Source: DATMNI01 sp963817515 (GTDB taxonomy: Bacteria; Acidobacteriota; Terriglobia; Bryobacterales; Bryobacteraceae). From it: a stretch of 64,000 nucleotides of DNA. Shown here piece by piece: positions 10,342-19,248 of this stretch. The notes beneath the pieces were generated by a model that saw only the letters and a list, made by a program, of their open reading frames with translations, searched no databases and had not been told where the DNA came from. Position 1 is the stretch's first letter. Each line of letters begins with the position of its first letter. The DNA is taken from positions 248,001 through 312,000 of the forward strand of contig CAWFPJ010000031.1 in the NCBI GenBank assembly GCA_963817515.1, read 5' to 3'. Both the position numbers and the translations under genes were made by a program.

Positions 10342-10378
10342 CACGCCTTTCCATCGTCCATCACGCCTTTCAATCGAC
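10339..10378 (-). promoter_or_regulatory. Duplicated translation-initiation region with a 6-codon upstream ORF
   Basis: Two 20-bp units (10339-10358 and 10359-10378, 18 of 20 identical) each carry, on the minus strand, GAAAGGCGTGATG: a Shine-Dalgarno plus ATG. The inner copy starts the kinase gene at 10341. The outer copy opens a mini-ORF at 10361 reading MDDGKA, whose TGA stop overlaps the kinase ATG as TGATG. Ribosomes finishing the leader could restart on the kinase. The duplication and reading frames are seen directly; the coupling role is inferred. Confidence 0.5.
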
Positions 10379-10408
10379 GCGCAATACACGATGTTAAGAT
10401 CATAATCT

Positions 10409-10990
10409 ATGGGGAACTCCCCCGAGGAGATGACGTCGCGGGTCACAATTCTCCTGGATAGACTGCGGAAGGGAGAGCACGCTGCCCTCGACGAGCTAAT
10501 GCCTCTTGTCTATGGGGAGCTGCGCCGGATCGCGCAGTCGTTTTTTCGCGGCCAACGGCCCGGTCATACGCTCCAGCCAACGGCTTTGGTCAACGAAGCC
10601 TTCGTAAAGTTGTTCGAAAAGGCGCAGCCCGAATTTTCCGATCGTGCGCATTTTCTCGCCGTGATGGCCCGCGCGATGCGGCAAGTCTTGGTCGACCACG
10701 CACGTGCGGTGGGCGCTGCCAAGCGCGGCGGCGGCGGCCGGGTCCAATGGGACACCAACTTCGAGATACAGCCGGACAGTGGCAGCCGGCAGCTGAAGGT
10801 GCTGGAAGTGCACAGCGCCCTGGAGGCTCTGGCGCGCGAGAATGGCTCACTGGCTCAGGTCATCGAAATGCACTACTTCGGCGGCATGACTGCCGAGGAG
10901 GCCGCACTGGTGGCGGGCAGGTCCGTCCACGTAGTGCGTCACGAACTCCGCCTCGCCCAGGCATGGATGCGCCGCGAACTCGCTCGCTAA
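10409..10990 (+). CDS. ECF-type RNA polymerase sigma factor (TIGR02999-like)
   Basis: A 193-residue sigma factor. Region 2 contains the family hallmark YGELRRIAQSFF followed by HTLQPTALVNEAFVKLF. Next comes an RAHFLAVMARAMRQVLVDHAR block, and region 4 carries a helix-turn-helix (MTAEEAALVAGRSVHVVRHE). This is the TIGR02999 group, expanded in Planctomycetes and Acidobacteria and often beside Ser/Thr kinase genes, as here, where the kinase gene is transcribed divergently from 68 bp away. The ATG at 10409 has no strong Shine-Dalgarno; a second ATG at 10430 sits very close behind GAGGAG. No anti-sigma gene is adjacent, so control through the kinase is the likely arrangement (inference). Confidence 0.92.
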   Translation: MGNSPEEMTSRVTILLDRLRKGEHAALDELMPLVYGELRRIAQSFFRGQRPGHTLQPTALVNEAFVKLFEKAQPEFSDRAHFLAVMARAMRQVLVDHARAVGAAKRGGGGRVQWDTNFEIQPDSGSRQLKVLEVHSALEALARENGSLAQVIEMHYFGGMTAEEAALVAGRSVHVVRHELRLAQAWMRRELAR

Positions 10991-11115
10991 ACGGGCGCGA
11001 CCGCCCGGTAATCGAATTCGCTTCGAGAACGGTCCCACAGCACTTCCCGTTTTGATATGATGCCCCAGACCAGCGGTCCCGCGGGGTGCGCCGCACTGCT
11101 CGGGGTGAGGTATAT

Positions 11116-12504
11116 ATGTCTGACCAACATGACGAACTAAGAGGGAAGCTGCGCGGCGAGCTAATCCTGCCTGGGGATTCCAACTACGATGAGGCGCGCA
11201 AACTTTACAACGCCATGATTGACAAACGCCCAGGCCTGATCGCGCGCTGTGTGGACGCGGCCGATGTCATAGCTTGCGTGAACTACGCACGTGATCGAAG
11301 CATGCTGCTGGCAATCCGCGGCGGCGGACACAATGGCCCGGGTTTGGGGAGCTGCGACGGCGGCCTGGTGATCGATTTGTCGCGCATGCGCGGCGTGAGG
11401 GTCAATCCGCCGGCGATGACAGCAGAGGTGGCGGGCGGGTGCGTGTGGGGCGATGTGGATCACGCGACACATGTGTTCGGGCAGGCGGTCCCAAGCGGCA
11501 TCATTTCCACCACCGGCGTGGGCGGCCTGACGCTGGGTGGCGGCCTGGGGCACCTCTCGCGGAGTTGCGGTCTGACCATTGACAACCTGCTGAGCGTGGA
11601 CATGGTTCTGGCGGATGGTAGTTTGATTACCGCCAGCGAAGAGCAGAATACCGATCTTTTTTGGGCCGTGCGCGGGGGTGGCGGCAATTTCGGCGTGGTG
11701 ACGTCTTTCACTTTCCGCACCCACCCGGTCCACACTGTCACCGCCGGGCCGATGTTCTGGGCGGTGGAGGACGCGCCCGAAGTGATGCGGCGCTATGAAG
11801 AGTTCATTACCGATGCGCCCGAGGAAATCAGCGGGTTTTTTGCATTTCTGATAGTGCCTCCAGTCCCGCTGTTTCCGGAAGAACTCCATCTGCGGACCGT
11901 GTGCGGTGTGGTCTGGTGCAGCCGGGCCGATGCGGCGCGCACGGACCAACTTCTCCAGCCGACGGAGAATTGGCCCAAGCCGCTGCTGCGGGGACTCGGC
12001 CCCATGCCGTTTCCCGTCTTGCAGAGCCTGTTCGATGGATTGTATGCCCCCGGCCTGCAATGGTACTGGAAAGCGGATTTTGTGGATCATCTGACAGACG
12101 CTGCCATTGCCGAACACATGAAGCACGGCGCTAATCTGCCGTCGATGTTCTCCTCCATGCACCTCTACCCGATCAACGGCGCGGTGCATAAGAAGAAAAA
12201 GGGAGACACGGCCTTCAGCTATCGGGGAACGAAGTTCGCGGCGGTGATCGTCGGGGTGGATCCGGATCCGGCCAACCGGGATAAGATCACCCGTTGGGCG
12301 CAGAGTTACTGGGATGCGGTCCATCCCCACTCGGCGCCGGGCGCCTACGTGAATTTCATGATGGAAGAGGGCGTGGGCCGCATCGAAGCTACCTACGGCG
12401 AGAACCATTCCCGCCTGCGCCAGGTGAAGGCGAAATACGACCCAGGTAACCTGTTCCGCGTGAATCAGAACATCGAGCCGGCAACGGCCGCCACCGCCCG
12501 TTAG
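11116..12504 (+). CDS. FAD-binding oxidoreductase, berberine-bridge-enzyme type
   Basis: A 462-residue flavoenzyme of the PCMH/FAD_binding_4 plus BBE family. The ATG at 11116 is chosen because GTGAGG lies 5 bp upstream. The IRGGGHN motif near residue 66-72 contains the histidine that usually forms the covalent 8-alpha bond to FAD. It is followed by the dinucleotide-loop pattern GLTLGGGLGHLSR, and the C-terminal BBE block is present (ATYGENHSRLRQVKAKYDP then NLF). Bacterial members oxidise sugars, alcohols or secondary metabolites with oxygen as acceptor; no substrate is evident. There is no signal peptide, so the protein is probably cytoplasmic. It stands alone, downstream of the sigma gene on the same strand. 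Confidence 0.92.
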   Translation: MSDQHDELRGKLRGELILPGDSNYDEARKLYNAMIDKRPGLIARCVDAADVIACVNYARDRSMLLAIRGGGHNGPGLGSCDGGLVIDLSRMRGVRVNPPAMTAEVAGGCVWGDVDHATHVFGQAVPSGIISTTGVGGLTLGGGLGHLSRSCGLTIDNLLSVDMVLADGSLITASEEQNTDLFWAVRGGGGNFGVVTSFTFRTHPVHTVTAGPMFWAVEDAPEVMRRYEEFITDAPEEISGFFAFLIVPPVPLFPEELHLRTVCGVVWCSRADAARTDQLLQPTENWPKPLLRGLGPMPFPVLQSLFDGLYAPGLQWYWKADFVDHLTDAAIAEHMKHGANLPSMFSSMHLYPINGAVHKKKKGDTAFSYRGTKFAAVIVGVDPDPANRDKITRWAQSYWDAVHPHSAPGAYVNFMMEEGVGRIEATYGENHSRLRQVKAKYDPGNLFRVNQNIEPATAATAR

Positions 12505-12510
12505 CCTCCG

Positions 12511-12540
12511 GTAACGCCGGCGGTCCATGCCGCCGGTGCC
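12511..12540. repeat. Short palindromic repeat, family A, copy 1
   Basis: The sequence GTAACGCCGGCGGTC, a short spacer, then TGCCGCCGGTG can fold as a 7-bp stem (CCGGCGG/CCGCCGG). A near-identical copy lies at 19210-19237. It follows the oxidoreductase stop codon, where it could stabilise the transcript end; there is no U-tract, so it is not a classical terminator. It looks like a REP-type dispersed element. Confidence 0.6.
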
Positions 12541-12709
12541 TTTGACTCGGCCGCGTTACTCACCCTTTCACGACGCCTGTATCTTCCAGTGAAAAATCGT
12601 CTGCTAAAAGCCTTCGCGAATTCCGTTGTATAGGTTGAAGCGCACAAGAACTTCGGCCCCTGCCGTTGTTCTCGTCTCATTCAACATTCTCGAAGGTAAG
12701 GAGAGTTCC

Positions 12710-13264
12710 ATGTCTATTCGCAAATTCTGGGCGGCCTCGCTCATCGCGTCTGCCGTACCCTTCCTCGTAGCGGGTGGTGGTACGACCAACGACTCTGAGC
12801 AATCGCATGCCGATCACGGCCATGCCGTTCCGGCCAAACTCGTTCAAACCGTTCGCGACGCCACGCGGCAGTTCGTCAACGTCAATGCAGCCACGGCTGC
12901 CGGTTACCAACCCTTCCTCGGCTGCGTCAGCGGTCCGGATCACGGGGCCATGGGCCAGCACTACGTCAACGGCGCTCTGGTGGGCGACGGCCTGATCGAT
13001 GCCACGAAGCCGGAAGCGCTGATATACGAAGCCTCCGCCGGCGGTTTGCAGCTGGTGGGAGTCGAGTTCATCGTGGACGCGGCCACCTGGATGGCGAATC
13101 ATACCAGTCCGCCGGTGCTCGAGGGCCAAACGTTCCAGTTCGTTAGCAGCCCGAATCGGTACGGCTTGCCCTCATTCTTCGAACTGCATGTCTGGGCCTG
13201 GCGGGACAACCCCAACGGTGCCTTCGTGGACTGGAACAACCAAGTGACCTGCGAAGGTCAATAG
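12710..13264 (+). CDS. Small secreted protein of unknown function
   Basis: A 184-residue protein starting at the ATG at 12710, with AAGGAGAG upstream. Residues 1-22 (MSIRKFWAASLIASAVPFLV) form a signal peptide, followed by a His-rich stretch (SEQSHADHGHAVP). The mature part has a DATRQFVNVNAATAAGYQPF segment, a single Cys in FLGCVSGPDHGAMGQHYVN, and a second Cys at the very C-terminus that could form a disulphide with it. Several conserved-looking His and Asp residues suggest metal binding, but I do not recognise a characterised family. It is flanked by intergenic repeats and appears monocistronic. Confidence 0.8.
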   Translation: MSIRKFWAASLIASAVPFLVAGGGTTNDSEQSHADHGHAVPAKLVQTVRDATRQFVNVNAATAAGYQPFLGCVSGPDHGAMGQHYVNGALVGDGLIDATKPEALIYEASAGGLQLVGVEFIVDAATWMANHTSPPVLEGQTFQFVSSPNRYGLPSFFELHVWAWRDNPNGAFVDWNNQVTCEGQ

Positions 13265-13290
13265 ATCGATGTGCGCCGCGGTCGCCACAC

Positions 13291-13328
13291 CTTCGTAGAA
13301 CTTAACCCGCTTCGTAGAACTAAACCCG
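13291..13328. repeat. 19-bp tandem duplication in an intergenic region
   Basis: Two consecutive 19-bp units, CTTCGTAGAACTTAACCCG and CTTCGTAGAACTAAACCCG (one mismatch), lie just after the secreted-protein stop. The rest of the 197-bp gap up to 13462 shows nothing recognisable. It is probably a slippage duplication. Confidence 0.6.
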
Positions 13329-13461
13329 CTGCCGGACGGTCGGCCAAGACCGTACCGGTTTTTCCGGCAGCGCCGTTCCATCCCAAAATCACACCCTGTG
13401 GAAGCTGCTCGAAACCCGCCATTCGCCGATGTTCGGCGCGTTCGATCAGAAATGATAGACT

Positions 13462-14821
13462 TTGAACCTTGTGAGCCCTCCCTCCGCCGATCGGCCCAGC
13501 CCCCCATACGCCTGGTACGTAATCGGCGTGCTGGTAGTCTGCAACACGTTATCGTTTGTCGACCGCCAGATCCTCAGCCTGTTAGTTGCTCCTATCAAAC
13601 ATGATCTTGGTATCAGCGACACCCGCGTTGGGCTGCTGCAAGGGCTTGCCTTCGCCCTCTTCTACACCTTCATGGGATTGCCGATCGGCCGCGTCGCCGA
13701 CACTCGCAGCCGCCGCAATCTGATTTCGGTTGGCGTGCTGTTTTGGAGTTTCATGACGGCGTCTTGCAGCGCGGCCAAGAGCTTCTGGTCGCTTTTCCTG
13801 GCGCGGATGGGCGTCGGAATCGGCGAAGCAACGCTGGCCCCGGCGGCCTTTTCCCTGATTTCCGATTATTTCTCCGCCGGCCGGCTGGCGACTGCAATGA
13901 GCATTTATTCAATGGGAATATTCCTGGGCTCCGGGCTGGCGCTGATTGTAGGGGGCATGGTAGTTTCCGCAACTACACGCATGCCCGCCGTCCACCTTCC
14001 GCTGCTAGGCCTGACCGCATCCTGGCGGCTGGCATTCTTGATTGTGGGCGTGCCCGGAATGCTGGCGTCCCTGCTTGTTTTGACCGTTCGCGAGCCGTTT
14101 CGCGGCGCAGCTTTGCGGACCAGGGACGGCGCCATCTCGCGGCTCGGGCTGGCGCAAGTATTTGCCCAGCTTCGATTGCGCTGGCAGTCTGTAACCGGTA
14201 TCGCATTTGGAATGGTATTCCTGAACACGTGCCTGTTTGGCTTCAACGCCTGGGCGCCGTCCGTGTTCCAACGGGTCTATGGCTGGCCGGCCAATCGCAC
14301 TGGCCTCGCGCTGGGGCTGATTACAGTTTCCTTCGGCTGCCTCGGTATGTACGCCGGCGGGCGTCTTTGCGATCGTTGGAAAGCCGCCAATGTAGCGGAT
14401 GCGGCCCTGAGGGTTGCGGTCATAGGAGCCATCGGAAACTTCATATTCTTTGTGCCGGCCTTCCTGGTACCCGGCGCCCGACGCGGCGTTGGCCCTTTTG
14501 GCGCCGGCCGTGTTTTCACTTGGTCTCCCGTTCGGCAGCTCGTTTTCGGCGGTGCAGTTGATTTTCCCCAACCAGGTCCGCGCGCAGGTGTCGGCTCTCC
14601 TGCTCTTCGTCATCAACCTCGGAGGACTGACGCTCGGTCCGCTACTGCCCGGCTTGTTCAACGATTACTTGTTCCACTCTGAGAAAATGGTCGGATATTC
14701 GTTAGCCCTGTCCATCGGAGTTGCCTCGCTGGCAATGGCAGTCATTTACCGCGCGACCTTTGGCTCCTACAGAAGGCATTGGGCGGAAATGGAATGCTTG
14801 GGCACTGCTCTGGTAAAATAA
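13462..14821 (+). pseudogene. MFS transporter (Spinster-like), broken by one frameshift
   Basis: The N-terminal frame (TTG start at 13462, or GTG at 13471) encodes about ten transmembrane segments of a Spinster-type major facilitator. These include YVIGVLVVCNTLSFVDRQIL in helix 1 and the loop-2 motif GRVADTRSRR. Near 14470, in a run of C's (TACCCGGCGCCCG), homology jumps to the +1 frame, which continues with FSLGLPFGSSFSAVQLIFP and the last helices to the stop at 14821. The combined product, about 450 residues, is normal for the family. Without the shift, translation runs in the wrong frame to a stop at 14682 and loses the last helices. Either one extra base was introduced in sequencing or this is a recent lesion. 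The substrate is unknown. Confidence 0.85.
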
Positions 14822-14848
14822 AAGCTAAGCCTCCCTAAAACAGAAACC

Positions 14849-15544
14849 ATGAAATTTGGCGTCATTGTTTTTCCCGGAAGCAATTGCGATCACGATGCTT
14901 TTTACGCGGTCGGCAACAACCTTGGGCAGCCGGTGGAATACATCTGGCACGATTCCGCCACCCTCGGCAACGTGGATGCTGTGATCCTGCCCGGCGGTTT
15001 CGCATACGGCGATTACCTGCGCTGCGGCGCCATCGCCAAGTTCTCGCCTGTCATGCAGGCCGTTCGCCGGTTCGCCGACAGCGGCGGCCTGGTGCTGGGC
15101 ATCTGCAACGGCTTCCAGATCCTGGTGGAAGCCGGCCTGCTGCCTGGCGCGCTCATCCGCAACCGCGGCCTCAAATTCGTTTGCCGCGAGCTCCGCCTGC
15201 GCGCGGCCACCACCAACTCACCCTTTACCAGAGCCGCGCAAACGGACCGCGTGCTGCGCATGCCCATCGCCCATGGGGAAGGCTGCTATTTCGCCGATGA
15301 ACGCACCCTGGACGAACTTGAGGCCGAGGACCGCATCGCCTTCCGCTACATCGACAACCCCAACGGCTCTCTTCGCAACATCGCCGGCGTTCTCAATCGC
15401 GAGCGTAATGTCATGGGCCTGATGCCGCACCCGGAGCGCGCCGCCGATCCCCTCATGGGCTCAACCGACGGCCTGGCGGTCTTTCACTCAATGCTGGTAG
15501 CGCAGGCGTCCTTGCCTGCGTCTTTACCCTGGGTGCGGGCATGA
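14849..15544 (+). CDS. purQ: Phosphoribosylformylglycinamidine synthase, glutaminase subunit PurQ
   Basis: A 231-residue class I glutamine amidotransferase that supplies ammonia to PurL in the FGAR to FGAM step of purine synthesis. The N-terminus MKFGVIVFPGSNCDHD is typical of PurQ. The nucleophile is Cys86 in LGICNGFQ, with His194 and Glu196 in MPHPER completing the triad. It heads a purQ-purL-purF run, with purL starting 10 bp after its stop. The last 16 or so residues (AQASLPAS and beyond) extend past the family's usual end and are encoded by a palindromic repeat at 15501-15520. Small PurL plus PurQ normally also needs PurS; no purS gene is visible in the window. Confidence 0.96.
   Translation: MKFGVIVFPGSNCDHDAFYAVGNNLGQPVEYIWHDSATLGNVDAVILPGGFAYGDYLRCGAIAKFSPVMQAVRRFADSGGLVLGICNGFQILVEAGLLPGALIRNRGLKFVCRELRLRAATTNSPFTRAAQTDRVLRMPIAHGEGCYFADERTLDELEAEDRIAFRYIDNPNGSLRNIAGVLNRERNVMGLMPHPERAADPLMGSTDGLAVFHSMLVAQASLPASLPWVRA
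15501..15520. repeat. Palindromic repeat inside the 3' end of purQ
   Basis: CGCAGGC (15501-15507) and GCCTGCG (15514-15520) form a perfect 7-bp stem around a 6-nt loop, in frame in the last codons of purQ, where it encodes AQASLPA. It looks like a REP-type element that landed over the original stop codon and lengthened the protein. Confidence 0.6.
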
Positions 15545-15554
15545 AGGTGCCGGC

Positions 15555-17765
15555 ATGACGATCACTCCCGACCTCATCACCCAACACCAGCTCACCAGCG
15601 GCGAGTACCAGAAGATCGTCGATATCCTGGGCCGCGAGCCCACCTATACCGAGCTCGGCATCTTCAGCGTCATGTGGAGTGAGCACTGCTCTTACAAGAG
15701 CTCCCGGGTACATCTCAAGAAGCTCCCCACCCGCGGCAAACTCGTAGTGCAGGGGCCCGGCGAAAACGCGGGCATCATCGACATCGGCGGCGGCTACGTC
15801 ATCGCCTTCAAGATCGAGTCCCACAACCACCCCAGCTTTATCGAGCCCTTCCAGGGCGCGGCCACCGGCGTCGGCGGCATCCTGCGCGATATTTTTACCA
15901 TGGGCGCGCGCCCTATCGCGGTGCTCGATTCGCTTCGCTTCGGCCGCCTGGACGATGCCAGAACCGGAGCACGCAACAAGCGCATCCTCAATGGCGTGGT
16001 CGCCGGCATCGCGCATTACGGCAACTGCTTCGGCGTCCCCACCATCGGCGGCGAGTGCATTCTCGAGCCGTGTTACGACGGCAATCCGCTGGTCAACGTC
16101 TTCGCCTTCGGCGTTTGCCGCAAGGAAGACGTTTTCTACGCCAAAGCCGCGGGCGTCGGCAACCCCGTGATTTATGTAGGCGCGCGCACCGGCCGCGATG
16201 GCATCCACGGTGCGTCCATGGCCAGCGCCGAGTTCACCGAAGAGTCCAAGCAGAAGCGTCCCAACGTGCAGGTGGGCGACCCTTTCATGGAAAAGCTTCT
16301 GCTCGAAGCCTGCATCGAAGCCATGCAGACGGGCGCCATCGTGGGCATCCAGGACATGGGCGCCGCCGGTCTCACCTGCTCCACCTGCGAAATGGGCAGC
16401 CGCGGCGAAGTAGGCATTGAAATCGAACTGGACCGCGTCCCCCAGCGCGAAACCGGCATGACTCCCTACGAGATCATGCTCTCCGAAAGCCAGGAGCGCA
16501 TGCTGCTGGTGGCAGACAAGGGCAGGGAGGACGAAGTTTTCCGCGTTTTCAAGAAGTGGAACCTTGAGGCCGTCCAAATTGGGTTCGTTTCTGAAGATGG
16601 CAAGCTCCGCGTCCGCCACCACGGCCAGGTCGTCGCCGAAATCCCCAACCGCGAACTGGCCGACGAAGCCCCCCTCTATAACCGCCCCTACACCGTGTCC
16701 CTTCAAGCGAGGCAAACACCCGACTTGACCACCCCGGCCGATGTGCAAAGCACCTTGCCGGTTTTGCTCGCCGCCCCCGATATCTGTTCCAAACGTTACA
16801 TTTGGGAGCAATACGATTATCAGGTCCGCACCAACACCCTCACCCGTCCCGAACAGACTGACGCCGCCATTGTCCGCATCAAAGAAACCGGCACCTCGGT
16901 TGCCATGTCGCTCGATGGCAATGGCCGCTATTGCTTCCTTTCCCCTCGCGAAGGCGCCCAGCTTGCCGTCGCCGAGAGCTGCCGCAATCTCTCCACTGTG
17001 GGCGCCGAACCCGTGGCCGCCACCAACTGCTTGAACTTCGGCAATCCCGAGCGGCCCGAGATTATGGCCCAGCTTGTGGAAGCCATCGAAGGCATGTCCG
17101 ACGCCTGCCGCTTCTTCGAAACCCCCATAACCGGCGGCAACGTCAGCCTTTACAATGAAACCCTGGGCGAAGGCATCTACCCCACGCCCGTGATCGGCAT
17201 CGTGGGCCTCCTGCGGACCGCCGCCCCTGTCACCATTCCTTTCAAGAACCCGGGACGCAGCGTCATGCTGCTGGGTGGCCCCGGCACCTGCGACGATACC
17301 CGTTTCGGCGGCACTCAATACGCCAAGGAAATCCTGAAGCAGCTTTGGGGTCTGCCGCCCGCGCTCGATCTGGACCACGAAAAGCGGGTTCAGTCCGCTA
17401 TCCGCGAAATCGTCACCGCGGGCCTGGCCGAATCCGCGCACGATCTCAGCGATGGCGGCCTGGCCGTGGCATTGGCCAAGTGCAGTTTCGGCCCTGCCGG
17501 GATCGGCGCGCAGGTTGATCTGTCTTCGGACCTCCGTCCGGAAGTTCTGGCCTTTCACGAGGCTCCGTCCCGTGTACTGCTCAGTACGGCTAACCCGAAT
17601 AAAGTCGCTGCCATCGCCGAAAAATATGGAGTGGAAGCGCCGGTAGTGGGCATTACAATTGAGAGAGAGATAGAGATCCGGCAGCGTTCGGTCACGCTGG
17701 GTACTTGGGAAACCGCGGCACTGAAGGCCGCCCATGACGAGGCCCTGGAGAAGGCGTTAGGGTAG
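15555..17765 (+). CDS. purL: Phosphoribosylformylglycinamidine synthase, synthetase subunit PurL (small type)
   Basis: A 736-residue ATP-dependent synthetase converting FGAR to FGAM with ammonia from PurQ. Its length fits the small, multi-subunit PurL of Gram-positive and many other bacteria. The signature MWSEHCSYKSS (residues 40-50) carries catalytic His44. Other family blocks include GIGGILRDI-type GVGGILRDIFTMGARP, the IQDMGAAGL block, TGGNVSLYNET and AHDLSDGGLAVALA. AAGG lies upstream of the ATG at 15555, and the gene starts 10 bp after purQ, so the two are almost certainly co-transcribed and probably translationally coupled. Confidence 0.96.
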   Translation: MTITPDLITQHQLTSGEYQKIVDILGREPTYTELGIFSVMWSEHCSYKSSRVHLKKLPTRGKLVVQGPGENAGIIDIGGGYVIAFKIESHNHPSFIEPFQGAATGVGGILRDIFTMGARPIAVLDSLRFGRLDDARTGARNKRILNGVVAGIAHYGNCFGVPTIGGECILEPCYDGNPLVNVFAFGVCRKEDVFYAKAAGVGNPVIYVGARTGRDGIHGASMASAEFTEESKQKRPNVQVGDPFMEKLLLEACIEAMQTGAIVGIQDMGAAGLTCSTCEMGSRGEVGIEIELDRVPQRETGMTPYEIMLSESQERMLLVADKGREDEVFRVFKKWNLEAVQIGFVSEDGKLRVRHHGQVVAEIPNRELADEAPLYNRPYTVSLQARQTPDLTTPADVQSTLPVLLAAPDICSKRYIWEQYDYQVRTNTLTRPEQTDAAIVRIKETGTSVAMSLDGNGRYCFLSPREGAQLAVAESCRNLSTVGAEPVAATNCLNFGNPERPEIMAQLVEAIEGMSDACRFFETPITGGNVSLYNETLGEGIYPTPVIGIVGLLRTAAPVTIPFKNPGRSVMLLGGPGTCDDTRFGGTQYAKEILKQLWGLPPALDLDHEKRVQSAIREIVTAGLAESAHDLSDGGLAVALAKCSFGPAGIGAQVDLSSDLRPEVLAFHEAPSRVLLSTANPNKVAAIAEKYGVEAPVVGITIEREIEIRQRSVTLGTWETAALKAAHDEALEKALG

Positions 17766-17789
17766 GCGTTCCGGCCTGCCATCTGGCTT

Positions 17790-19205
17790 ATGCTCGATAA
17801 ATTTCATGATGAGTGCGGGGTGGTGGCCATCTATGGCCACCCCGAAGCTTCCAAGCTGGCTTATCTTGGCCTCTACGCCCTGCAGCACCGCGGCCAGGAG
17901 AGCGCCGGCATTTGTACCAGCGACGGCGCCGAAATCCACACTCATAAATCCATGGGCCATGTGGCCGATATTTTCACCAGCCCCGTGCTGGCCACATTGC
18001 CCGGCGAACTGGCCATCGGCCACACCCGCTACTCCACCGCCGGCGACACGGTGCTGTTGAACGCCCAGCCCTTTTCGGTCTTCTGCAACAAGGGCAAGCT
18101 GGCCGTGGCGCACAACGGAAACATCACCAATGCCGCCGAGTTGCGCCTGGATCTGGAACGCCGCGGCGCCATCTTCCAGGCATCCAGCGACACCGAAGTC
18201 ATCCTGCATTTAATGGCGCACTCTTCCGAGCGGACGCTGGCCGGCGCCTTGCGTGACGCCCTGCTCCAGCTGGAAGGCGCTTTCTCACTGGTCTTCCTGG
18301 CGCAGGATCGCATCATCGTGGCCCGCGACCCTCACGGCTTCCGCCCGCTGGCCGTCGGCGAGATGGAATTCTCAGGCCACCGGAAGTGTTACGTTTTCGC
18401 TTCCGAAACCTGCGCCTTCGATCTCATTGGCGCCGTCTATCTGCACGACGTGGAGCCCGGGGAGATGGTGATCGTCGGACCCGACGGCATTACGCGCGAG
18501 CGCTTCGCCCCCAAACAGCCGCTGTCGCAGTGTGTCTTTGAGCACGTTTACTTTTCCCGCCCGGATTCCATCGTCTTCGGCCGCGCGGTGGAAGAATCCC
18601 GTGAAAACCTGGGCCGCCTCCTCGCCCGCGAAGCTCCAGCCGATGCCGACCTGGTGGTCCCGGTTCCCGATTCCGGCGTGGCTGCGGCTATCGGTTACTC
18701 CGCCGAATCCGGCCTGCCGTTCCGCCAGGCGCTGATCCGCAATCACTACGTGGGCCGCACTTTCATTGAGCCGTCGCAGGCCATCCGCGATTTCGGAGTC
18801 AAGCTCAAGCTCAATCCCGTGCGCCACCTGCTGCAAGGCAAGCGTGTAATTCTGGTGGACGATTCACTGGTCCGGGGCACGACTAGCCGTAAGATAGTCC
18901 GCATGGTGCGCCAGGCCGGCGCGCGCGAAGTGCATATGCGCATCTCCTGTCCGCCGACGATATCGCCCTGTTTCTACGGCGTGGATACCCCCACGCGCAG
19001 CGAGTTGATCGCCTCCGATCACAACGTGGAGGAGATCCGCCGATTCGTGGAAGCCGATTCGCTAAGCTACCTTTCATTGGCTTCGCTCCGCAAGGCCGTA
19101 GCCGACGATCGCCACGAGTACTGCTACGCCTGCTACACCGGCGACTATCCCACCGAACTGGTCAACATCGAAGAACTGATCTCCGCGCGTCAAAAGCGCC
19201 GGTAA
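17790..19205 (+). CDS. purF: Amidophosphoribosyltransferase PurF
   Basis: A 471-residue enzyme for the first committed step of purine synthesis (PRPP plus glutamine to phosphoribosylamine). An 8-residue propeptide, MLDKFHDE, precedes the N-terminal nucleophile Cys9 (CGVVAIYGH), as in the Bacillus-type enzyme. The phosphoribosyltransferase half has the PRPP loop VILVDDSLVRGTTS near residue 352. Cysteines near residues 248, 386/393 and in CYAC (about 445 and 448) match the 4Fe-4S ligands of that class, so an oxygen-sensitive, cluster-containing form is likely. It starts 24 bp after purL in the purQ-purL-purF operon. Confidence 0.96.
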   Translation: MLDKFHDECGVVAIYGHPEASKLAYLGLYALQHRGQESAGICTSDGAEIHTHKSMGHVADIFTSPVLATLPGELAIGHTRYSTAGDTVLLNAQPFSVFCNKGKLAVAHNGNITNAAELRLDLERRGAIFQASSDTEVILHLMAHSSERTLAGALRDALLQLEGAFSLVFLAQDRIIVARDPHGFRPLAVGEMEFSGHRKCYVFASETCAFDLIGAVYLHDVEPGEMVIVGPDGITRERFAPKQPLSQCVFEHVYFSRPDSIVFGRAVEESRENLGRLLAREAPADADLVVPVPDSGVAAAIGYSAESGLPFRQALIRNHYVGRTFIEPSQAIRDFGVKLKLNPVRHLLQGKRVILVDDSLVRGTTSRKIVRMVRQAGAREVHMRISCPPTISPCFYGVDTPTRSELIASDHNVEEIRRFVEADSLSYLSLASLRKAVADDRHEYCYACYTGDYPTELVNIEELISARQKRR

Positions 19206-19209
19206 CGCG

Positions 19210-19237
19210 GTAACGCCGGCGGTCGTGCCGCCGGTGA
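19210..19237. repeat. Short palindromic repeat, family A, copy 2
   Basis: GTAACGCCGGCGGTC followed by GTGCCGCCGGTGA matches the copy at 12511-12540 and keeps the CCGGCGG/CCGCCGG stem. It sits between the convergent purF and GNAT genes, where a hairpin could protect both transcript ends. Confidence 0.6.
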
Positions 19238-19248
19238 CTTTCCTCTCG

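Noticed and set aside
13462..14821. Two separate small transporter genes
   Set aside because: The two open frames are consecutive parts of one MFS protein and join exactly at a C-rich frameshift point.
15453..17735. Long open frame (about 760 codons) on the minus strand
   Set aside because: It is the antisense shadow of purL, whose motifs are all present on the plus strand.
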